Below are positions 24,999-37,842 of a stretch of DNA of 64,000 bases, one piece after another (the first letter of the stretch is position 1; every line of letters begins with the position of its first letter). A model generated the notes under the pieces. That model was not told where the DNA came from, did no database searches, and saw only the letters and a program-made list of their open reading frames with translations. The DNA is from Calliopum simillimum (Eukaryota; Arthropoda; Insecta; Diptera; Lauxaniidae). The stretch spans positions 21,205,187 to 21,269,186 of the forward strand of contig OX638368.1 of NCBI GenBank assembly GCA_951812925.1, written 5' to 3'. The translations under genes were made by a program, and so were the position numbers.

Positions 24999-26205
24999 TC
25001 ATATATCATATCATATCATATACTTATTTTGAATTGCAGAATCGAAATTGAAAATTTTTCACATCAAAATCTAATTAGAATTTTCAATTTCGATTTTGGA
25101 AATCAAAATATATGAAAGTGAAATCTCGATTCGATTTAGTTCCAATCGAAATTGAATTAGATGATATGGGTGAATACAAATTCGCCGATTGTTACCAACT
25201 TTACTATTTGTAATTTATGTCATGCCCATCTTTTGTATGACAAATTAAATTAAATTTTTTAATGGGCAGAAATATATACAAATCGCCTTGTTGTAGCTTG
25301 AAGACATACCGTTTAAAGATACGTTGTGTCTTGAACCCGCTTTTTATTTATCAAATACTTCAGTGTCGCGTGAGAGTACTTGAATATGAAAGAAGAAAAA
25401 ATAAATACTGCACTGATTTGCTTCAGTGCAGTTCAGTGCATATGCTAATAATTAAAACAGTCAACTTACTTATTTTGGGTGAAATATTAAGAGTTCAATA
25501 TTAAATTCAATATTAGTTAAAATACACCAAAATTTTATGTTTTAGTTTTTCAATCCATTCCAAACATTTTTAATTATCTAACTATCTGTACACACAGTGT
25601 AAAAAAAAATAAATAACTTAACTAATCGTTCCCAATCGACATTGCTTCCGGACTTTTTTAGACGAACATTGATTCTTTAAAGTGGTATTTTTCCTGAAAT
25701 TCGGTCTTCAGCCGGAAATAGGAGATAATTCATTAGTACTTAGTTTCAATCACGAGACCAGATTAAAAATCAGGAGTGTACTGAAAAAATCAGTAGAGTT
25801 GGCTGCTTTACTTATATTGTAGTTGTAGTGTACACTAAAAATTATACTTTAGTGACAAAAGTATTTTTTCATACTTTTTTGTGCCTTTTTATTGTTACGC
25901 TCTCTCTTTTGTGAAAATGTATGAAAGCTATTACAATACTAGGTTTCCACTGCGTTGCAATTTGCAAGTGTTACCATATACAAATTTTTACTGTAGTTTT
26001 TGTACTCGCACGTTTTACACTGACTTGAAGTATTTGTTTGTATAACATACAGTACACTAAAGTATTTGTTAGAATCAGTTTTTTATAACGCTGATCAAAC
26101 AAGACAATGTACTTTAGTATCAAAATGAAATCAGTGTACACTGAAGGTTTGAATCCTGAATTCTATAGATTGTTCAGTGTAAAATGTGCGAGTAAAAAAA
26201 AAATA
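24395..26205. repeat. R3 repeat, inverted copy, containing the tandem duplication
   Basis: Blocks such as TCAAATACTTCAGTGTCGCG, TGCACTGATTTGCTTCAGTG and CATTTTACTGT.. run in the reverse order and orientation of 9240-10205. Confidence 0.65.
25016..25940. repeat. tandem duplication, copy 2
   Basis: Repeats 24121-24998; contains an extra 48 bp (about 25744-25791). A TCATATATCATATCATA-like linker separates the copies. Confidence 0.92.
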
Positions 26206-29200
26206 CTGAAAAAATTATTTTGATAAATTTCATCTGAACTACACTGAGAGAACGATATCTTTGAATGAAACAAATATAAAATTGATACTAAGCAATTATA
26301 TATGGCTCATATTGCGATTATCTATTTACGATAAAATCAACGGGCGTCGATCGTTTCTTTTTGCTCTATCTTTGAAACTACGACACCGATTTGAATAAAT
26401 TTTTCGCCATTTGATTGCAAATTACTGGAAATTGCATGAAATACACAAATCAGTGAAATCGGTGCAGTCGTTTCAAAGTTAAGGCTAATAGAAATGATTG
26501 ATGGTGATCGGGGACGCCTATTTTCTCGAGTCAAAAAATACTTAATTTCATCCAATATGAGTCAAATAAATATTTAAATGCTCTATATTCAATTGAATGA
26601 TCTTGTATCAAATATACATTCGTTTCGTTTAACCCATATTCTGCCGCGCTATCAAAATTATTTTAATTTTTGAAATAAAGTATATTTTTAGACTAATTGG
26701 CGCCTCCTGATTCCAAATCCGTCATCAACAAATTTTTGTAAACTATTTTTTTTCGGAAAAATTTTTCCTATTGAAATCCCCCTCTATATTTTTTTTACTC
26801 CACCTAACTGTCACAAAGGTGAAAACAATGGTAAAGTGCAAAATTTAAGAGAATTTTAGTGCCACGAAGCTTTTTCAAAAAAAATCGAAGACTAACTTTG
26901 ACTCATACCTGTGCCTATCAGGTATTAAAAGTTGTTGATTTTATAATTGCTATTGGCCATTAAACCTCATCAATTCGAACATATTTTCGAACAATCAAAA
27001 AATCAAATTTTCCAATTTTCCTTCAGATATAATGTACTTTCATAGTTTAGAAAATTATTGAAAATGGCCAGAAAGTGGCTTAAACAAATCGTTTTCTAGA
27101 AGTAGTTTTCTCCACGCTTTTGATTAAATCAGTTGTTATTTGGAACGCAGAGTTTCCATAATTTTCTGTTTATTACTATTGTTCTAAAACCAAAATAGAT
27201 GCATTGAATAAACTAAATTATAAAATAAGCAGTGCTTTGTAAATGCTAAAATCGATTTCTATTACATTAGACTGTGTCATATAACATTTATGTATGTTGT
27301 ATAAGTTTTCATTGTTATTTAAATTTAATGGGAAACCAATTTCATTTTGATTTTTAAAGAATTAATACGTTTATGTTAGAAAATTTAAAATTTTAAACCA
27401 TTTTTCTTTACACATTACTCGCCATCATATGGATTAAATTAAATTTAATATCTACAATAAAAAATTCAACTATGTAAAGAAATAAAAAATACAGAAACTG
27501 AAATCGAATGCTTTAAATTATAGAAGAACAAAAATTTTAACTTTGAAACGTACTATTTTAAAAAATATATAATACATATATTTATATTAAAAATACATAT
27601 ATACAAATAATCAAAACCATTTTTAAAAAATAATTACATACATACTTGATTTTAAGGAAACTTTTAAAATGACCAATGGACCAACATTTTAAAGCAACAA
27701 ATAATGAGGAATTTATTACATTACTACTAATTACTTAAATTGAAAAACCAGTTAAATGATAAAAGTTCAATTATATTTAAAAAATTATAAAACCTGAAAT
27801 ACTGAATTACATACATTTTTTATGACTTCAACTCGCAAAAGCAAATAAATATATTTACACATTTCAATGATGATTTAAAATTTTTTACACTTTTTTTCTA
27901 AATACAGTACAATACAATACAATACAATAAAAACTTTAAAATGTTAAAAAAATGATTACATAAAAAACATGCAAAATATAATTATAAAATATAAAGATTG
28001 TTTTTTTTTTTAACAAACCTTATGCAACCTATGAATGCGTACTGCAAAATAAATTTAGAAACGAAATAAAAATTCAATAAAATTTAAAAATAAACTTGTA
28101 GTTGAAGAATATAAGTGTTAGTTGACTATTTAAATTAGAAAAAAAAAAAAAAAAAAACAAATAAATAAAAATAAAATTAAAATTCATTGTACATTTAAAC
28201 TGTTTTCAAATTCAACAGAAAAAAAAACTAAATATTTAGTAAAATCATAGCTAAAGAAAATGTATATTATTATTATTATTTTAATGTGGTTACAATGCAT
28301 TTATTTTCTTAATTAATATGTTTGTGTTTAACTACTGTTTAAAGGTTTTTGTTTTTAAATCTTAAGAAATTTTCAAACATTTTTTTTATTTTTTTAATGA
28401 AAGCAGAATTCACTTATTTTCGTTTTAATATTTTTTTGATTTATGTTAAATGTTCTGGATTATTGTAAAATTCAGTTGGATATGAAGCATAAGTGCACAG
28501 TTTTGAAATCTATATTCATACATATATGTTTTAAGTTAATTTTTTTTAATTTAAATTTATTTTTTGTGTAAATTTAAGCTGTATAACAAATAATTTTGTG
28601 TATTATATTTATATATTTAGTTTATTTTTATTTGCTAACTCTCTATTGTTTATTCGTTTAATTTTTAAAGAAATGTTTCTTTAAAGGAAATGTTGATAAT
28701 ATTACAAAATTTATATTAAAATATATTTTATTTCCCCTTAAAAACATTGTTGTTTTTTTATTGTAGTTACTAAGGTGCAAATTCATATATTAATCTTTGA
28801 ATTTTAAGATGCTAACTATATAATTTTTTCTACTATTCAACGATCTAAAGCATTCCATATTGTTGGAAACATACTGTTTTGTTCAAAGTACACAAAATAT
28901 ACTAATGAACAAACAGATCTCATTTCTGCATCAGATGGCCCTGTATGATTAGCTTGATTGATGTGAAAATAAGCAGAAGTCAGCACCGTGTGCAGGATTT
29001 GCTCTTCGGGATACACATAGATTAATTTTATTTTATTTCAATATTTTCAATTCATATCGATACACCCAACGTAAAAGTTGGTAACTCGAAAATCGTAGTT
29101 TTTAGTTATGAGAATTTTTGTATTTTAACTTTTTTTTTTATGAAAACCTATTGTAGTTAAAATAAATTTAGGTTGTGACTTCAAAAATAGCTCCCAGGCC

Positions 29201-29480
29201 TTTAAATTACAAGCTAGAAGTACCAAAATTTGACACAAGATGAAACCAAATGTGCAGATTTCGATAAACGCTGTAACGTAAAAAGTTGGTAACTTCGAAA
29301 TGGAGAAAAACTCCCGGTGGGAAAAGTAGGCATCAAATAAAGGAACACAGAGCTTGTTTAGCATGTGATATTTTACAAATCTGTGGAAATAAGGGCCAAA
29401 TTAATACATAAAAGCAGTTCGAAAACTCTGTTTTCTACTTACAAAGATTTCGAAAATTCGAAATTCTCTTTCCTTATTTT
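26206..29480. other. gene-free, extremely AT-rich spacer
   Basis: No ORF over about 80 codons, no splice-compatible coding blocks. Includes an AATAC microsatellite (about 27905-27930) and homopolymer A/T runs. Confidence 0.7.
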
Positions 29481-29889
29481 GCTTTTTCAAGAGCGTTTAG
29501 AATAGGAGGATTTTTTTTCTCGAGAAAATCCGCAGGAGAAAAATCCGAGTGAATGAATATTTAGAATAGGGCTGATGATGAATTTAATTTTTTGGGGCGT
29601 GGAACCGCCCATTTTTTTAGTGACGATTATTTTTCTCAATAGTTTTACATATCGTCGGCTGAGTATTATTTTGCCGTAAACGCCACTTCGTTGAAAAAGC
29701 AAAAGCAGATAACTTGTGCTCGTCTCTAAACAAGCCGACGATATGTGCTTAATTTCAGCTATCTGCATCATATGTATTCGGAGATATGATTAGTTTTCTT
29801 CTGAGGGGGCGTGGTATCGCTCACTTTTTTAGCCTATGACATAGCCTTATGTTATGCTAACACAATGTGAAAACTTCTTTAAAATCACT

Positions 29890-30830
29890 CAGTTAAGGAG
29901 ACATTCGCCTTTGTAATTGAAAACAAAAAAATACTTTTTTAAAATTTTATTATGAAAAAACTATTCAGGCATGTTCTGAAATCCGATTCACTTCGGAAAC
30001 GGAATGAAAGCAATCTTCAAGAGCTCTGCATTGCGACAAATAAGATGGAATCGGATTTGTATTTCAACAAATAAAATATGCTAACGGTTCCTTTTTGATT
30101 TACCGAGACATAAATCCAATTGGATGTTTATTATCGAAATGCGGAGCTCTTGGAGATTGCTTTCATTCCGTTTCCGAAGTGAATCGGATTTCAGAACACG
30201 CCTGATTATATTTATTGACAAAATTTCTTTTGGACACTGTTAAATATTGTCTAAAAAATAAGGAAAACATTTTTTTTTTTTTTAGTTTCCTTGGCTGCTG
30301 TAGAGGGCGTCGTCCAAAAGTTACTTTTCAAACTGGTAGGACATTTTTCTCCGAATCTACTCGACCAATTTTAAAAAACCAAAGAGCATTCGATTAGTCA
30401 TAAAAAATATTAAACAATTAGCCACTGAAAGTTTTGAAAAATACCACCCCCTTTTTTTACAGAAACGACTTACCCTCAAAAAATGTAATTTTTTCACATT
30501 TTTCATAAATATTCATACAAAAACTTCAAAATACAAAAAAGTATGAATTTTAGAGGCTTAATGTATAGTTTTGAGTCTCAAGAATAAAATCCATTTTGAA
30601 TTTTTGAAAAATCTGTTACAGGAGGTCCACAACATGTCCTACCGTTTAAAAAGTAACTTTTGGATGACGCCCTCTACAGCATATTTTCATATTTTTTAGA
30701 CAATATTTAACAATGTCCAAAAGAAATTTTGTCAATAAATATAATAGTTTTTTCATAATAAAATTTTTAAAAGAGTTTTTTTTTTTTTTTTCAATTACAA
30801 ATGCGAATGTGCCCTTAATTTCCAAGTCAA
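29890..30830. repeat. foldback element interrupted by a MITE
   Basis: Left arm (29890-29965 plus 30205-30350) and right arm (about 30620-30830) are inverted copies, sharing CAAAATTTCTTTTGGACA and GTAGAGGGCGTCGTCCAAAA-type blocks. The left arm is split by the insertion at 29966-30204. Confidence 0.8.
29966..30204. mobile_element. 239-bp MITE with ATT duplication
   Basis: TIRs CAGGCATGTTCTGAAATCCG and complement, about 48 bp long with few mismatches. ATT flanks both ends, and the right arm of the surrounding foldback preserves the empty site. A 3-bp duplication fits PIF/Harbinger-type elements, but that is inference. Confidence 0.8.
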
Positions 30831-31487
30831 TAGGGAACAATTACACAACCAAACAAGATCTCATTTTCATAAAGTTTGTTTCTGTTTTATCTCATAACTT
30901 GAAAACTGTAAAAGATAGCGCACAATTTATAACATTTTTGAAATCAGCGTTGTAAATTCAATGAAAATTGATACCCATTTTGAAAAAGAATTTCGACCAC
31001 GCTCAAACTTTAAATGGGAGGTAGGCGTGTCCGTCGATGGATTATGTTCATATTCACATATTTTTAGTCTTCTAATCTAAGAAATATCTGTCTCGAATTT
31101 CAGCAGCCTAGGTCTATTATTACTATTTATGACCGCCGTTCCATACAAACCCTCCCAGTGTGCGGTAGTAAATTTAGGTGAATTAAGGCTGTGGCCATAA
31201 CCTAAGCATGTCGCTGCTGATCCAGTTTCTGCTTGCCACCAGCTTGGAAAAGGAACTTTAAAAATTTTTTCCGTCCAATTTTTAGTTTCAATGTCACAGT
31301 AATCGCTGACAATAGCTTACAAAAGTCCATAGTAACTTAATCGTATATGCGGGTTTTTCACCCGATCATATCGGTAAAATTTGAAAAGAAAAAAATTTTC
31401 CTGTGTAGTATACGACAACACAATACTACGAGCTACTTTGGCAGTTATAATTTTAGTGAAACACATTTTTAAGTATGTAAATAATTA

Positions 31488-31493
31488 TTTATT
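31488..31493 (-). promoter_or_regulatory. candidate poly(A) signal for the acyl-CoA synthetase
   Basis: AATAAA on the minus strand about 57 nt after the stop. Confidence 0.5.
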
Positions 31494-31549
31494 AAGAAAT
31501 ATAGACAAATGCTCCAAGCGTGAGCTTAGCCATTTTTGATATTTATCGA

Positions 31550-32630
31550 CTATATGAAATTTTTTTCTTTTTGCTGAAGTGCTAGCATTTTTGTATCCTT
31601 TCGTATAACTTTTCCACTTCCAGTTTTCGGAAGTGAGTTCATAAAGATAACTCCACCATGTAAACGTTTCCATTCTACATCAAAGTAATTTGCCACATAT
31701 TGTATTACTTCATCCTCTGTCAAATTACTGTCTTTTTGTCTAACAATGGCTGCAGCTGGACGATCACCTTCAATTTCATTTGTATTGCCAAATACACAAA
31801 CCTCTACAACATTCGGCAACTGTGCAATTACTTGTTCAATTTCTTGTGGTGTATAATGTATACCACGATACTTCATGACATCCTTCTTCCGATCAACAAT
31901 AAAAAGGTCACCATCTTGATCAAAATAACCCAAATCACCAGTATGAAACCACATTTCATTATCACACATTTCTAATGTTGCCACAGGATCATTAAAATAG
32001 CCATTCCAAGTGGCACCATCATACAACAGAACTTCACCGATTTCACCAACACTCAGTTGCCTGCCATCAGCCTCAATGATCTTTGCTCTGACACCAGCCG
32101 TAATTCGGCCTACGGAATTAGGTTTTTCCGAATTACTGTTAAATGAAAAGCCAGCAAATTCAGAAATGCCATATGTGACCACAAATTCTTGTTCTGGTCG
32201 AAGTAAATTACGGAATTTTTGATAAACTGGCACTGGCAAATTAGCACCACCACACAGCACCAGGCGTAAACTGGATAAAGATTGTTTAACGTTAGGCGTA
32301 TAAACTAGACTGGCTAGATATGATGGGCAAAATATTGTAATTGTAATTTTATATTTCTCCAGTAGCTCTATCATATTCTCAGGTGTGTAGGGTGCCGTTG
32401 TTATAATACGTTTGGCACATGATTTTATAGCATCGATAGTAAGTACAGGTGCAGAAACCCAATCTAGCGGGCTAAAAAAGAGTATTATATCATCCTTCGA
32501 GGTGGCAATTGGCTCCAAAAAGTGGGTGTAAGTATTATTGGATTTGCAGACAGCTTTAGGCAATCCTGTTGAACCGGAAGAATTTAGAATAAAAATTGTC
32601 TGATCTCCACCATGTATAAGTTCCTTCGGT
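31550..32630 (-). CDS. acyl-CoA synthetase exon 4 with stop
   Basis: Acceptor caaatttacag. Reads PKELIHGGDQTIFILNSSG to the stop at 31550-31552. Carries the P-loop, the adenylate-binding motifs and the C-terminal lysine domain. Confidence 0.92.
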
Positions 32631-35600
32631 CTGTAAATTTGAAAAGCAATGTTAATGAATACAAAAAAAAAATATACATATTTATTCTAGAATAAGGAAC
32701 AAAAAACTCCATTAACTATTACACGATCCGACACAGTTTTTTTATACATGAGAAAATCCAAAAAAAAAAAAAAATACTGACTGCAACTACAATATATGCT
32801 AGTAACATAACTTGTAAGGGTGTTACCTTTGGCCTGGCCAAACATTTAATACCCTACACTGCAGTATTTCAAAAATTTTGCTCATATGGAAGGTGCCACG
32901 CCCTCTTCTCCGAGTTTACCCAGTTTTTGCTCAGAGCTTACATTTATAGCCCTTTGTGTTTGGGTGAAATTTAGTTGGATCATCTCGAAAAACTCTTTCA
33001 GTATAGAGACTTTCTTTGCGTTATCGACCAAGATTCGACTTGACATCTCCGATTTCTATGAAAATTGGTGAAAAGTTAGTATTTGACACACATATTACTG
33101 TGATAAAATGATTTTCCGAAATTACGAAAATTTTCAAGATGGCGGCCATTGAAAGTTCGATCCAACCTTTGGATACTTTCCATATTTGAAAATTTTTAGC
33201 TCCGGATTTTTAACCGATTTTAATGAAATTTTCAGGGTTTCTGTAGAAAAGTATGAGCTTTTGAAAAAAAAATAATTACACTGAAAAAAAAATTTAGTTT
33301 TGGTCGAAAAAACCTTTTTCCATTTTCAAAGCCATTTTGGGGCTTGGAGCACCCTTTTTATTTTTTTTTAAATATTTTGATTTAAAAGTGAATTTTATTA
33401 CAATTATTTTCCAGTCCTCAAAATTGTGGTATGTTTTACGGTTACTAAGCTATAAATTTTTGAAGTTGTATAATGTGTTTATCATGAGTCGTTGGTGCGC
33501 GTGCGCTACCATACAGGGCTGCCACCTTCTGGACGGAATTTTTTTTTGAGTGAACCTTAGTGAAATTTTTCATAAAATTTTTTTGTGGAATATTTTAACC
33601 TATTATACCAAGTTTTTGTATAAAGGGGTCAAAAAGACCAATAAAAACGGGATATAATGGGTTAAGATGTTCTAGAAAATTGTTCCTTGCTTGATTTCAT
33701 GTTAACATTTCCGAACGCATTAACCCATTGCATCTCGTTTCTTTGGGTCTTTTGACCCCTTTATCCAAAAGCTTGGTTATAATGGGCTAAAATATTACAC
33801 AAAAAAATTTTAATTAAAATTTCACTAAGGTCCACTGAAAAAAAATACCGTCCGGAAGGTGGCAGACATGGTATCGCACGCGCACCAATGACTCATGGTA
33901 AAAACATCATATAACATCATATATATGATAACAGTAAAACATACCACAATTTTGAGGACTGGAAAGTAATTGTAATAAAATTTACTTTTATAAAAAAATA
34001 TTTAAAAAAAATGGTGCTCCAAGCCCCAAAATGGCTTTGAAAACGAAAACAGGTTTTTTTCGCCCAAAAATAATTTTTTTTTTTTTTCAGTGTAACTATT
34101 TTTTTTTCAAAAGCTCATACTTTTTTACAGAAACCCTGAAAATTTCATCAGAATCGGTTAAAAAGCTGAGGAGCTATAAATTTTCAAATATGGAATATCC
34201 AAAGGTTGGATCGAAGGTTCAACGACTAATTTTTGAAAAAAGGTCGAAAAACTTTTCTAAAGAAGATAATGCCATACAAACGCTGCATTATAATATATAA
34301 CACTGTTTGACACCAAAAAATACCCGTGTGTCGTGCTTTTTCTATAGCACGTCACATTTTTTTTTTTAATCGATTTTTGAAAGATATTTATCCACTGTAT
34401 ATGAAAAAATCAAAAATACCGCATTCTTGTGTTAAATCAATGAATTTAACTATATGATCCTTACATCTGAAGTCTATCATGTGTTCAGCAAACTTATGCA
34501 GGATATTGCGGAGAATATTTTTGTATAAAATATTGTATTAACCCTGTATAACCCCCACATGTGGGTCATTTTCAATTTCACTATTAGTTGCTGAACACTA
34601 AAAAAACAAAATTTCATCTCGAAAGCAAAAAAATCGTTAAAATCAGTAAGCACTTCTAGCAATCAATATTTTCCAAATTTCACCCCACTGTAAAACTCTA
34701 AAACAAAACTCGTTCTTACTAGATCATAACGAAATCACACAAGGATAATTTTTCTAGAACACAATAACCTATTATATCATGTTTTTATGGGTCTTTTTGA
34801 CCCCTTTTTCTAAAACTGAGCCACAATGGGTTAAAAAATTTTGCAAAAATATCTTAAAAAAAATTTTACCAAGAGTTACCAAAGACGAAAAATTCTTAAA
34901 ACTTAAGGTAAGCGCATCAGGGATGTAATAAATATGCAATGTGAAAAGTCCTAATTGATTTTAAAAATTTTTTTGGTTTCGGGCTTAAATTTTAAACTTT
35001 GCGTGTTTAGAAACTAGTAGCGAAATTTTATAGCAAATATTTCTGTAGTACATACTGAATCAATATTCCCCTGTTTTAGGTGTAATTTTTGTACCTTTTT
35101 AAGAAAAGCGCAAAAATTACCCCCATGTGGGGGTAATACAGGGTTAAAATTTTATACAAAAATATTCCCCGCAATATCCTGCATAAGTTTGCTGAACACA
35201 TGATTCACCTCAGATGTAAGGATCATATAATTAAATTCATCGATTTAACACAAGAATGCGGTATTTTTGTTTTTTTCATGTACAGCGGATAAAAAAACTT
35301 CAAAAATCGATTAAAAAAAAAATGTGACGTGCTGGAGAAAAACTACGAGACACGGGTATTTTTTTTTAACGTCTACTTTAAGAATTTTTTGGATTTTCTC
35401 ATGTGTTTACAAAAAGTTCGAAATTGTCGAACAGTGTAATAGTTTAAAAAGGAATTTCAGAATACTCACTCATAAAACTTTTCAGTACCAGTAGGTTTTA
35501 TTAAGTCTAAAAGACTGCATACGCCCTCAATATGATCATTAATTGTATAAATTGGAATCTGTAAATGTAGTTGCTGACAAGACTTTAAAACTTTTTGGTA

Positions 35601-36140
35601 ATATTTTCCTTCGCAAAAAATAATTTTGGGGCGCGTTTTACCAAAAATGTGTTCCACCACAGCTGAAACAAAAAAATTAAATTAATCAAATTAACATTTG
35701 CACTAAGAAGAAATTGAACTAGCCTTGTTCATGTACTGGATTTATAGGATGTATTGCTGTAGCATTAAACCAACTGGCACAAAATATATGCGTCGCATAT
35801 GTTGTATTGCCTGAAACAATTCCTACAATATCATCTTGATTGGGAGCCAATTTGTTTAAATGTTCCGCAATTCTTATACTATCTATTAAAAGTTCCTCAT
35901 ATGTCACATTGCATTTTTCTGTATCAGATTGCTAATTAAATTTGATAAGTAATACGTACATATAATCGTTATTTTTCTTAATTTACTTACCAAAGCAACT
36001 GCTTTTGAATTTATTTTCATCTTAGAAAATAAAAGATGCCCTATCGAATAATCACGATGATGAAGAGGTGCAACTGGGTCAGGGCCATGCCAAACTTTTG
36101 CCTGTTTATCAAACAATATGGTTCCTTTAACTCGGGACAT
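31550..36140 (-). CDS. acyl-CoA synthetase, luciferase / 4-coumarate-CoA ligase-like
   Basis: Adenylates a carboxylic acid with ATP and transfers the acyl group to CoA. Four exons (36140-35991, 35931-35724, 35662-35470, 32630-31550) give 543 codons plus stop, the usual length for the family. ANL-superfamily motifs: P-loop ILNSSGSTGLPKAV near residue 200-210, YGISEF at 337, WFHTGDLGYF with Asp 416, VDRKKDVMKYRG at 429, and LPKTGSGKV with the catalytic lysine at 524. The P-loop departs from the usual TSGTTGxPKGV. The C-terminus (EKNFI) is not a peroxisomal SKL-type signal, so a peroxisomal site is not supported. The substrate cannot be told; insect relatives are mostly fatty acyl-CoA synthetases. 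The start is supported by conserved spacing to YSIGHLLF. Confidence 0.92.
33160..34230. repeat. large imperfect palindrome in synthetase intron 3
   Basis: Left arm blocks CGATCCAACCTTTGGATA, AGCTCATAC-type, AAAGCCATTTTGGGGCTTGG recur inverted at CCAAGCCCCAAAATGGCTTT and TATCCAAAGGTTGGATCG. Centre near 33,690, with GGGTCAAAAAGACC-like words. Confidence 0.85.
34316..35362. repeat. second large palindrome in synthetase intron 3
   Basis: Ends ATACCCGTGTGTCGTGC and GACACGGGTAT. Arms share CGCATTCTTGTGTTAAATC, GCAAACTTATGCAGGATATT and CCTGTAT(TA)ACCCCCACATG. Adjacent to the first palindrome and sharing its central GGGTC...GACCC word. Confidence 0.85.
35470..35662 (-). CDS. acyl-CoA synthetase exon 3
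   Basis: Acceptor tttgtttcag, donor TATGA|gtgagt. Encodes VVEHIFGKTRPKIIFCEGKY and KSCQQLHLQIPIY. Confidence 0.88.
35724..35931 (-). CDS. acyl-CoA synthetase exon 2, followed by a GC donor
   Basis: Acceptor tttaattag. Encodes VTYEELLIDSIRIAEHLNKL, DDIVGIVSGNTTYATHIF and AIHPINPVHEQ. The only donor preserving the family alignment is CAAG|gctagt, a GC-AG intron: G plus CT gives Ala, continuing AVVEHIF. Confidence 0.88.
35991..36140 (-). CDS. acyl-CoA synthetase exon 1
   Basis: ATG to donor GCTTTG|gtaagt; 50 codons, phase 0. Confidence 0.9.
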
Positions 36141-36280
36141 CTTAACTTCTGAAGTATTACTTAGCCACTGACCATGCCGACCAAGTTAAGATTCATATTT
36201 ATTTAACTTTTATAGGAACATATCTATGCTCATTTGATAAGATTGTCTAATCGTAATTTCGGTTTATTCCATGGCATATT

Positions 36281-36441
36281 GTCTAACCGCCAAAAAGTCT
36301 TAACCGACATTATTTCAGATTTCGTTTTTTGATACTTAAAAATCGATAATTCGCGTTCATTTATGTCTTCCCTTTAAATTTCATAACTGCAAACTGTAAA
36401 ATTTGTCTTTTGTCGGTTGAGTCTTTTTGGCGGTTAAGGCT
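36281..36441. mobile_element. 160-bp hairpin MITE upstream of the synthetase
   Basis: TIRs CTAACCGCCAAAAAGTCTTA and complement CTTTTTGGCGGTTAAG. It lies about 140 bp 5' of the synthetase start codon, so possibly in its promoter or 5' UTR. The stretch 36,442-37,370 holds nothing recognised. Confidence 0.75.
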
Positions 36442-37374
36442 CAATATTCTCATTGAAATATTTGTTGAATTCAGTCGTGTTTTCAGAGATAAAAAAAAAA
36501 TATATACTAGCATATATAAAAATAAAGATAAGAAAGTTTAATTAAATTAAATTCAATCTTTGAATAATCGTATTAGCTGATTATATATATACTTATAAGA
36601 ACTTTACATCATTTAAATATGAAAAACCCATTTCTTGAATGATACCGAAAAACAAAACCTCTAGATAATTGAAAATATCAATGTGATTTTGAAGTTTCTG
36701 GAAAATCAAATGTAAATGTAAAAGCAAATACTGGGTAAAACGTGGCAGTGTACGTTCCGACTAAAAATATGTATGCGGGGAGTTATTTTTCAAAAGAGCT
36801 TATTTCCAAAACGAAGCAAAAGTAATGTCTATTATTATTTGCCTGATATTTAGTTAGAAATTATTAAAATTGGTCTCTGTTTTCACGAGAATTTTACTTA
36901 ATGGTGTTCAATTTATGTCATTAAGATAACGAAATGATATCTCTCAAATAACCAACTATTATGCCACGTTATATGTATGGCATTACTTTTGCCTCGTTTT
37001 TTAAAATTACTCCTCATGTGTCCTCCAATATTTCTTCAAAACGTTAATATTAAACATTTAGTGGACCAATTAAATTCTAAATCACCCAAAATTTTCTTTA
37101 AAATTATTAATAAAAGTAAATATAGGAGTAAACTGTATTTAAATTATGCTACAGCACATTCGGCCCCATGCTCCTCCTAGGGGTTAAAGGAGAATACATA
37201 CATACATTCGGAAACGATGCAGTTATTGAAAGAAAAGTATAAAGATTCATATTCTTACACCCCACCCAACACTATTTCCAATATTTTTAAAATTAAGATA
37301 CAATTTTCTATTATTTCATTTTTGGTCTTATTGATTCCTACCCAGCAAACCAAACCTTACGACTTTGTCGGAAT

Positions 37375-37805
37375 TCCGACTCACGCTGGAATTAGCCAAG
37401 AAGTAGTGCTTCGTAATGTAACGTCACGGTTGCTGGTCAACGTAGCATCGATTAGTGAAAACGGTAGGCAACGTTCGAAATGTCACCTTACAACATAAAA
37501 ATTACTTGTAAAATTCCAGTTTTTGTAAACAAGCATCCATTGTCCTACTTATTTTAATCAATTTGTTCAAAAAATTCCATTTATAACATCCAAATTTAAT
37601 TTATTTTATCTAACAACGTAGCGCGACGTTTGAAAATCTAATTTCTACAGGTCTCAACGTTGCGTACCGCTACTTTACGATTTCACTAATCGCTTACACG
37701 CTTCTGCCATTTGATAGATTTTGACAGACGTCACGTTACGAAACGCTACTTCTTGGCTAATTCTACCATCAGTCGAAACAAAGTCGGAACTCTTTCGAAA
37801 TTTCG
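37375..37805. repeat. inverted repeat, outer part of a TE
   Basis: AATTAGCCAAGAAGTAGTGC (37390 on) and its inverted form GCTACTTCTTGGCTAATT (37752 region), with further CGTAACGTCAC/GTGACGTTACG-type pairing. Confidence 0.7.
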
Positions 37806-37842
37806 TTACGCATTCGTAACTATTTCGTAACGTTTCGTCGTC

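Noticed and set aside
24367..25504. Two identical 80-codon ORFs
   Set aside because: Both lie in the R3 tandem duplication; they are identical only because the DNA is duplicated.
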